DNA of 54,427 nucleotides. Origin: Bacillus sp. V5-8f. Its GTDB lineage: Bacteria; Bacillota; Bacilli; Bacillales; DSM-1321. The translations under genes were made by a program, and so were the position numbers. The stretch's first letter is position 1, and each line of letters starts with the position of its first letter. The notes under the pieces were generated by a model that did not search any database, had not been told where the DNA came from, and worked only from the letters and a program-made list of their open reading frames with translations. The stretch lies in assembly GCF_002863565.1 (NCBI RefSeq), contig NZ_PGUW01000025.1, forward strand, positions 1 to 54,427, read 5' to 3'. Positions 49,124-54,427 of the stretch are shown here, in pieces.

Positions 49124-49711
49124 CTATAACATCCCTTTCGTAGAAGGAATTCCTTTCACCCTCGGATCAATGGACGTCGCTTCATCAAGCGCTCGTCCTA
49201 ATGCCTTGAAAACCGCTTCAATCATATGGTGGGTATTGTGCCCGTAATGAACGATCACATGAAGATTCATCCTTGCTTCAAGGGCAAGCTTCCATAGAAA
49301 CTCATGCACCAACTCCGTATCGAAGGTTCCAACCTTTTGTGATGGAAAGGAAGCCCGGAATTCCAAGTGAGGTCTGTTGCTTAAGTCGACAACCACCTGC
49401 GCTAGCGTCTCATCCATCGGCACAAAAGCATTTCCGTAGCGCTTGATTCCCTTTTTGTCGCCAAGCGCCTTTACAAGGGCTTGTCCAAGGCAGATTCCGA
49501 TGTCTTCCGTTGTATGGTGATCGTCAACATCCGTATCACCCTTTGCATCCACAGTCATATTAAAATGCCCGTGCTTTGTAAACAAATCAAGCATGTGAGT
49601 CATAAAGGGCACGCCCGTTTCAATGGACGACTGCCCCTCCCCATCAATAGCAAATTCTAATGTAATATTCGTCTCTTTTGTTTCCCGTTCTATCTTTGCA
49701 ACGCGTTCCAT
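49124..49711 (-). CDS. hisB: imidazoleglycerol-phosphate dehydratase
   Basis: A 195-residue monofunctional IGP dehydratase (step 6). The manganese-binding [11 protein letters not shown] and the second repeat [16 protein letters not shown] are present, with [12 protein letters not shown] near the N-terminus. The ATG has AGGAGG about 10 bases upstream. A short hairpin, GACAGGGTC/GACCCATGTC (49732-49751), precedes the site. Between it and hisD is an unusual 341-bp gap with periodic repeats. Confidence 0.98.
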   Translation of the reverse strand: MERVAKIERETKETNITLEFAIDGEGQSSIETGVPFMTHMLDLFTKHGHFNMTVDAKGDTDVDDHHTTEDIGICLGQALVKALGDKKGIKRYGNAFVPMDETLAQVVVDLSNRPHLEFRASFPSQKVGTFDTELVHEFLWKLALEARMNLHVIVHYGHNTHHMIEAVFKALGRALDEATSIDPRVKGIPSTKGML

Positions 49712-49804
49712 TTTCGAGAAAACCTCCTACCGACAGGGTCAGACCCATGTCAAAATCCGTATAATTACAACTTTATTGGCATTCCGTCGTATATAAACCA
49801 TTTA

Positions 49805-49935
49805 AGGATCGACCAACGATTTGAGAGATATCACTAAATTTCTCATGTTAATCAATAATTTCTTTTAATATATCAACAAATTCTAATATTCATCAATAAA
49901 CTCCCTGTTATATCGACAAATAACAGTGTTTGATT
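49805..49935. repeat. array of about six 20-22 bp units with a TATCAACAAAT core
   Basis: TC(A/G) of the core lies near 49809, 49831, 49852, 49873, 49893 and 49913, spaced 22, 21, 21, 20 and 20 bp. Copies are imperfect; further relics may follow to 49970. The array lies inside the his operon between hisD and hisB. Confidence 0.65.
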
Positions 49936-49996
49936 AAGACCTATCAACATTGCGGACCATACCGACACAATAGACCAACTCAATGGCTAAATCACA

Positions 49997-50038
49997 ATGG
50001 ATAAGATACGTCGAAAAATGGATAAGATACGTCGAAAA
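49997..50038. repeat. exact tandem duplication of a 21-bp unit
   Basis: The 21-bp unit starting ATGGATAAGATACG occurs at 49997-50017 and again without change at 50018-50038. It ends 14 bases before the hisD stop codon and has the same unit length as the ATTTGTCCGAA arrays. Confidence 0.95.
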
Positions 50039-50052
50039 AAACACTTAACCAC

Positions 50053-51315
50053 TTATTTTCTCGCCTCTATCGATCGAGCGTGTGCCTCCAAGCCTTCCAA
50101 TCTGGCAAATGAGGCAATTTTCTCTGCATTAGCCCGGAAGGCTGATTCACTGTACATGATGATGCTTGATTTCTTTTGAAAATCATCAACGTTTAGCGGG
50201 CTTGCAAATCTTGCTGTCCCATTAGTAGGAAGCACGTGGTTCGGTCCTGCAAAATAATCGCCCACTGGTTCAGGGCTGAAACGTCCAAGAAAGATTGCGC
50301 CGGCATGCCGGACTTTTGCCATAGCTTCCATTGGGTTTTCTGCAATGATTTCAAGATGTTCCGGCGCAAGCTCATTAACTGCAAAAAATGCTTCACTCAT
50401 ATCTTTACAAACAACAATCCTGCCAAAATTCTTGATAGACTGCTCCGCAATGCTTTTTCGCGGCAGCTGCTCCAGCTGTTTATCCACCTCAACTGAAACT
50501 CCCTCAGCCAGTTTCATTGACGTTGTCACCAATACGCTGCATGCAAATGCATCATGCTCCGCCTGTGACAGAAGGTCTGCAGCTACTTCTTCAGCATTGG
50601 CAGTTTCATCCGCAAGGACCGCTATTTCGCTCGGACCGGCAATCATATCGATGGCAACATCACCGAATACCTCCCGTTTGGCCAAAGCGACATAAATATT
50701 TCCGGGTCCGACAATTTTATCAACCTTTTCAATGGTTGCCGTTCCATAAGCAAGTGCGGCAATTGCCTGTGCACCGCCTACCTTGTATATTTCAGTCACA
50801 CCGGCGATTTTAGCTGCGGCCAGCACCACCGGGGCCAGCTTACCATCCTTTCCAGGAGGCGATACCATTACGATCCTTTTAACCCCTGCAACCAACGCAG
50901 GCATGACATTCATAAGCACTGATGAGGGATAGGCTGCCGTCCCGCCTGGTACATAGACACCTACAGCATCGAGCGGCGTAATTTTCTGTCCGAGCATTGT
51001 TCCCGTTTCATCTGTCGCCATCCAGGAATTGCGTTGCTGTTTTTCATGAAAAGAACTGATGTTTTCGGCCGCTTCCCGGATAACCGCGATATGTTCATCG
51101 CTGAGTGCAGCCAGCCCTTCCTCAAGTTCTTCTTGGGTTACCCTCAAATCGGCCAGTTTCACTCCATCGAAACGTTCTGTATATGAAAACAGGGCCGCAT
51201 CTCCATCTTTTCTCACTTCTGATACGATTCCCTGAACGGTTCTTCTTTGTTCATCCGTTCCGGAATCCACAGACCGTTTTAAGGAAATTCCTTCACTATA
51301 CCTTTCGATTTGCAT
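50053..51315 (-). CDS. hisD: histidinol dehydrogenase
   Basis: A 420-residue zinc- and NAD-dependent enzyme that makes histidine from histidinol in two oxidations. Typical stretches are [79 protein letters not shown] and [14 protein letters not shown]. It lies 14 bases after hisG, but hisB follows only after 341 bases. Confidence 0.98.
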   Translation of the reverse strand: MQIERYSEGISLKRSVDSGTDEQRRTVQGIVSEVRKDGDAALFSYTERFDGVKLADLRVTQEELEEGLAALSDEHIAVIREAAENISSFHEKQQRNSWMATDETGTMLGQKITPLDAVGVYVPGGTAAYPSSVLMNVMPALVAGVKRIVMVSPPGKDGKLAPVVLAAAKIAGVTEIYKVGGAQAIAALAYGTATIEKVDKIVGPGNIYVALAKREVFGDVAIDMIAGPSEIAVLADETANAEEVAADLLSQAEHDAFACSVLVTTSMKLAEGVSVEVDKQLEQLPRKSIAEQSIKNFGRIVVCKDMSEAFFAVNELAPEHLEIIAENPMEAMAKVRHAGAIFLGRFSPEPVGDYFAGPNHVLPTNGTARFASPLNVDDFQKKSSIIMYSESAFRANAEKIASFARLEGLEAHARSIEARK

Positions 51316-51329
51316 GGTCTCATCCTTAT

Positions 51330-51983
51330 CTAAAGCAAATTATTTACAGCGATTGAATCGATAACCGGCGTTAAACGCTCCACAATCTCTGTGATGCGTT
51401 TTTCCTTCAGGCGGTAGCTTACTGGATTTGCAATAAGCCTTGAAGTCACCTCTGCGATTTTCCCATATTCCACAAGGCCATTTTCCTTCAGTGTCTGTCC
51501 CGTCGAAACAATATCTACAATCCGATCAGCAAGGCCAATTAATGGGGCCAGCTCGATAGATCCATTCAATTTAATGATCTCAACCTGTTCTCCTTGTTCA
51601 CGGAAATAACTTGAAGCAACGTTCGGATACTTGCTTGCGATCTTTGGGGCAACGTCACTCAGCTGTGTATTCGGAAGGCCGGCAACCGCCAGATAACAGG
51701 CACTTATTTTCAAATCCAGCAGCTCATATACATCCCTGTCTTCTTCAAGCATGACATCCTTCCCAGCAATTCCGATATCAGCCACACCATGCTCGACATA
51801 TGTGACAACATCCATCGGTTTTGCCAGCATGAAGCGAAGGTTTTCCTCCTCTACTTCCAGAATTAATTTACGTGAATCATCGAACTCTGGAGGGAGACGA
51901 AAGTCTGCTTTCCTTAGCAGCTCAAGTGCCTCTTCAAAAATCCTTCCTTTCGGCATTGCAATGGTTAGAAAGCTATTATTCAT
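51330..51983 (-). CDS. hisG: ATP phosphoribosyltransferase catalytic subunit (short form)
   Basis: A 217-residue short-form HisG that starts histidine synthesis. It has [29 protein letters not shown] and the phosphate-binding [16 protein letters not shown]. The short form lacks the regulatory C-terminal domain and needs HisZ, which is encoded directly upstream with an 8-base overlap. Confidence 0.98.
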   Translation of the reverse strand: MNNSFLTIAMPKGRIFEEALELLRKADFRLPPEFDDSRKLILEVEEENLRFMLAKPMDVVTYVEHGVADIGIAGKDVMLEEDRDVYELLDLKISACYLAVAGLPNTQLSDVAPKIASKYPNVASSYFREQGEQVEIIKLNGSIELAPLIGLADRIVDIVSTGQTLKENGLVEYGKIAEVTSRLIANPVSYRLKEKRITEIVERLTPVIDSIAVNNLL

Positions 51984-53160
51984 CCCTTGCCGCTCCCCCT
52001 TTTCCTATAAAAAAGTGCACATCTGAAAAAGTAGCAGTAAACGCATCTACATCCTGGACTGAATTAATATCCTGGATTACAATCCTCTTTCCATCGGCAC
52101 GTCTATCTTTGGCAAAAGCCAGTGCTTCACTTTTTTGGTCCCTGCTAAACAGAACGCATTCAATTGCTTCGGCTTTTACAGGATCCTCTAATGCTTCAGT
52201 CAATCTATCCATCCTAATGGCAAAACCTGTTGCTGGTGTGTCCCAGCCAAATTTTGAATACAGGCTGTCATATCTGCCGCCGTTACCGATCGGCGAACCG
52301 ACCTGTCCAGCATAAACTTCAAATAAAGTACCGGTATAGTAGCTCATATGGCTGACAAGGGTTAAATCAAAGCTGATATACTCTTCAACGCCAAATTCCT
52401 GAAGCTGGACAAAAAGCTCTTTTAACTCGACGAGCCGTTCTTTGCCCCTTCCATTTTCAAGCAGCCCCATCGCTTTTTCAATCGCTTCTTCACCGCCGCG
52501 CAGCGATGTAAATTCAATCAATCTCTGCTTATCAATAGAAGAAAGCGGAAGAGACTTTACATGCTCCCGGTAGCCGACGTGATTTTTTTCATATAAAAAC
52601 TTTCTCAATACCGCGGCTCTTTCCTCATTACCGAGGATGCTTAAAAATAATTCCTGGAGAAAGCCCACCTGCCCGATGGAAACCTTGAACTCCTTTAAAC
52701 CTGCTGCCTGCAGCACTGCTACTAAAAGGGCGATAATTTCAGCATCAGCACTGATGGATTCATTGCCGATACACTCGATACCAATCTGCTCGAATTCAGC
52801 AGGCTTGCCCCCTTCCCGTTGCTGGGCACGGTACACATTTTCCGAATAAGCCAACCTAATTGGAATTTGCTGCTTTAACAACTTAGATGCAGCCACCCGG
52901 GCTATTGGGGCAGTCATATCTGGGCGCATTACCAGGGTATTTCCCTGCTGGTCGAGAAGCTTGAACAACTGGCGGTCCAAAATGGCGGAAGCCTCGCCGA
53001 TCGTATCATAAAATTCCAGTGCGGGCGTTTCGATAAATTGATAGCCCCACAGTTTGATTTCGTTACTCATATTGTTTCGTATTTTATTTTTTGTTTCATA
53101 TAAAAGCGGAAGAGTATCCCTCATTCCGAGCGGCTTTTCAAACATAAACGGCTTAGTCAC
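51976..53160 (-). CDS. hisZ: ATP phosphoribosyltransferase regulatory subunit
   Basis: A 394-residue paralogue of histidyl-tRNA synthetase that activates short-form HisG and carries histidine feedback control. It has class II synthetase-like motifs ([54 protein letters not shown]) but is shorter than HisS and lacks the anticodon domain. The start is GTG at 53160 or 53166; the former is better spaced from AAAGGA. A TATAAT (53219-53214, minus strand) lies about 55 bases upstream, but no clear -35 or T-box leader was found. Confidence 0.96.
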   Translation of the reverse strand: MTKPFMFEKPLGMRDTLPLLYETKNKIRNNMSNEIKLWGYQFIETPALEFYDTIGEASAILDRQLFKLLDQQGNTLVMRPDMTAPIARVAASKLLKQQIPIRLAYSENVYRAQQREGGKPAEFEQIGIECIGNESISADAEIIALLVAVLQAAGLKEFKVSIGQVGFLQELFLSILGNEERAAVLRKFLYEKNHVGYREHVKSLPLSSIDKQRLIEFTSLRGGEEAIEKAMGLLENGRGKERLVELKELFVQLQEFGVEEYISFDLTLVSHMSYYTGTLFEVYAGQVGSPIGNGGRYDSLYSKFGWDTPATGFAIRMDRLTEALEDPVKAEAIECVLFSRDQKSEALAFAKDRRADGKRIVIQDINSVQDVDAFTATFSDVHFFIGKGGAARDE

Positions 53161-53474
53161 GGCCACACTTCCTTTAAAATTAATAAGGTATATTTTTTGT
53201 AGGAACTTTTTCTATTATAATTCTTTTCAAGTAGGAAAAATATTAATTTTTCAAAAATCCTTTAGTTCGCTAATGTGCTAATAAAGTAAAGTTAAACACA
53301 GTGTACCGCTAACGCCTCCCCACGTCAAGGGAATGATACCCAGAAGCACTAGAAATCACTTAACTGCTACAACTGTTATCTTCTACCTAATATTCCCTCC
53401 TGTTTCCCCTATCCCTTTCATGCAATTTTAGCTTATACTTTAGTAGAAATATCCTTATGATGAGGGGGAAAAAG

Positions 53475-54116
53475 ATGAAGAAAAAACAGCATTCTATGAA
53501 AAAAACTTGGCTGCTGGCGTGTGCCATTTTGCTGTTTTTCGGAGGAATTTACTTTACATCGACCAATGCTTTTACGCTGTTAAAGGGGTATGCATTATAT
53601 AAATTCAATAAGCCCGAGGCTGAAGCTATGGCGAAGCCCGCGAGCGATACTATGAAACAAGATAAGAAGGGGAAGGAAGAGGAACTCTATCCCGTTAGGC
53701 CAAAAACCGGGGAGCGTATGGGTGAGCTGCATATCCCTAAGCTCGAAAAAAGTCTGCCGATTTATCACGGAACTGATGAGGATGAGCTGGAAAAAGGCGT
53801 TGGCCATTATGCTAAATCGGTACTTCCCGGAGAAAGAGATAATTCTGTTCTTTCAGGACACCGCGATACTGTTTTCCGCAGGCTAGGAGAAGTCGGGAAA
53901 GGTGACTTGTTAGTAGCAGAAACAAAGGCGGGCACGTTTACGTACAAAGTGAGGAAAGTCCGTATCGTGGATTCAGATGATCGGACGGTGATTGTCCCAA
54001 AGCCTAAAGCTACCCTTACTGTCACGACCTGTTACCCTTTTAATTTCATTGGCAGCGCACCACAACGGTATGTTTTAGTAGCTGATTTAGTAAAATGTGA
54101 AGTAAAAGTAAAATAA
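53475..54116 (+). CDS. class D sortase
   Basis: A 213-residue membrane-anchored transpeptidase. The N-terminal membrane helix spans about residues 11-28; the sortase domain begins near IPKLEKSLPIYHGT and holds the catalytic His129 (SGHRDT), Cys186 (TLTVTTCYPF) and Arg198 (APQRYV). TLTTC-like sequences mark class D sortases, in Bacillus linked to proteins made during sporulation. No substrate with an LPxTG-type sorting signal is seen in the window. The ATG at 53475 has GAGGGGG upstream; the open frame starts six codons earlier. Confidence 0.92.
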   Translation: MKKKQHSMKKTWLLACAILLFFGGIYFTSTNAFTLLKGYALYKFNKPEAEAMAKPASDTMKQDKKGKEEELYPVRPKTGERMGELHIPKLEKSLPIYHGTDEDELEKGVGHYAKSVLPGERDNSVLSGHRDTVFRRLGEVGKGDLLVAETKAGTFTYKVRKVRIVDSDDRTVIVPKPKATLTVTTCYPFNFIGSAPQRYVLVADLVKCEVKVK

Positions 54117-54122
54117 TTAAGG

Positions 54123-54147
54123 GCTGCTCGAGGACGAGCAGCTTTTT
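54123..54147 (+). terminator. intrinsic terminator of the sortase gene
   Basis: GCTGCTCG (54123-54130) and CGAGCAGC (54135-54142) form a perfect 8-bp stem with a 4-base loop, followed by T5, starting six bases after the stop codon. Confidence 0.93.
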
Positions 54148-54265
54148 GCATTGCCCATGGTCTAACTACAGCGTTGTGTGAAATCCACATGGAGTTTTTT
54201 CCATGTTTGAATCAAAATACATAGGGAAATAACCGGATATGCACTTCTGTTTGGAGGAACAAAAT

Positions 54266-54406
54266 ATGGATGACAATAAACAGGAATATTTCTTTCAACT
54301 TCTTAAGAAAACTTATGAAAAAACAAAATCTCCTAACGACCTTTCCTTAGAGGAAATCATGGAGTCATTAAAAACCGAGCTTTCGGTTTTATTTACAAGG
54401 CCATAA
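54266..54406 (+). CDS. small protein of unknown function (46 aa)
   Basis: The ATG is preceded by TTGGAGGAACAAAAT, a strong ribosome binding site, and the 46-codon frame MDDNKQEYFFQLLKKTYEKT to LFTRP is closed by TAA. The product is charged and probably helical, without a signal or membrane helix. I do not recognise a family. It ends 21 bases before the window edge. Confidence 0.6.
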   Translation: MDDNKQEYFFQLLKKTYEKTKSPNDLSLEEIMESLKTELSVLFTRP

Positions 54407-54427
54407 ATAGAGGCTTCACTAACAAAA

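Noticed and set aside
53161..53456. Histidine T-box leader or his-type attenuator upstream of hisZ
   Set aside because: No T-box sequence, no His-codon-rich leader peptide and no terminator/antiterminator pair was found on the minus strand.

Overview
The window looks like a chromosomal segment of an endospore-forming, low-GC Bacillota of the family Bacillaceae (Bacillus or a near relative). The evidence is the Bacillus-type gene order of the glycolytic operon (cggR-gap-pgk-tpiA-gpmI-eno), the crh-whiA-yvcK-rapZ-NUDIX cluster next to clpP, the eight-gene histidine operon led by hisZ, TnrA, a CotF-type coat protein and a YhcN/YlaJ-type lipoprotein. Genus and species cannot be fixed from sequence reading alone.

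Layout. 1-5.6 kb: a MerR regulator, a YugP-type zinc metallopeptidase, a CNNM/CBS transporter-like protein, an Asn/Gly-rich sporulation lipoprotein and an amino-acid permease. 5.6-9.3 kb: tnrA next to a nitrate/nitrite assimilation cluster. Two perfect TnrA boxes are visible, but the nitrate transporter has two frameshifts and the nitrite reductase large subunit has a large internal deletion plus a frameshift. 9.3-19 kb: DUF445 membrane protein, an atypical SDR, WrbA, a NERD-domain protein, a coat protein, and ppx-ppk. 19.4-25.1 kb: a fragment of a CoA-transferase beta subunit, tmRNA, smpB, rnr, carboxylesterase and secG (trans-translation, RNA decay and secretion). 25.2-27 kb: a VanY-like carboxypeptidase and a gene-poor stretch with one small gene. 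27-34.3 kb: the CggR-controlled glycolytic operon with its operator. 34.4-36.6 kb: glutaredoxin-like protein, sigma-54, and a small YRxG-repeat protein. 36.6-38.6 kb: DnaA-box cluster, 21-bp repeat array, tRNA-Arg(CCG), and clpP with a CtsR-like operator and a long structured leader. 38.6-45.4 kb: crh, whiA, yvcK, rapZ, NUDIX, trxB and a TPR protein. 45.6-53.2 kb: a PAP2 phosphatase and the his operon. 53.4 kb to the end: a class D sortase and a 46-codon ORF.

The most unusual signal is a set of intergenic arrays with about 21-bp periodicity. Two arrays, at 13957-14070 and 37168-37282, each carry six copies of an ATTTGTCCGAA-type core whose G residues fall exactly 21 bp apart. Two further arrays, at about 12565-12730 and 49805-49935, use different core sequences at a similar but looser 19-22 bp period. 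An exact 21-bp tandem duplication lies at 49997-50038. Twenty-one base pairs is two turns of B-DNA. I know of no description of such elements and cannot assign a function. The other main observations are the decaying nitrate operon with intact TnrA control sites, the cluster of four DnaA-type boxes, and the structured clpP leader.
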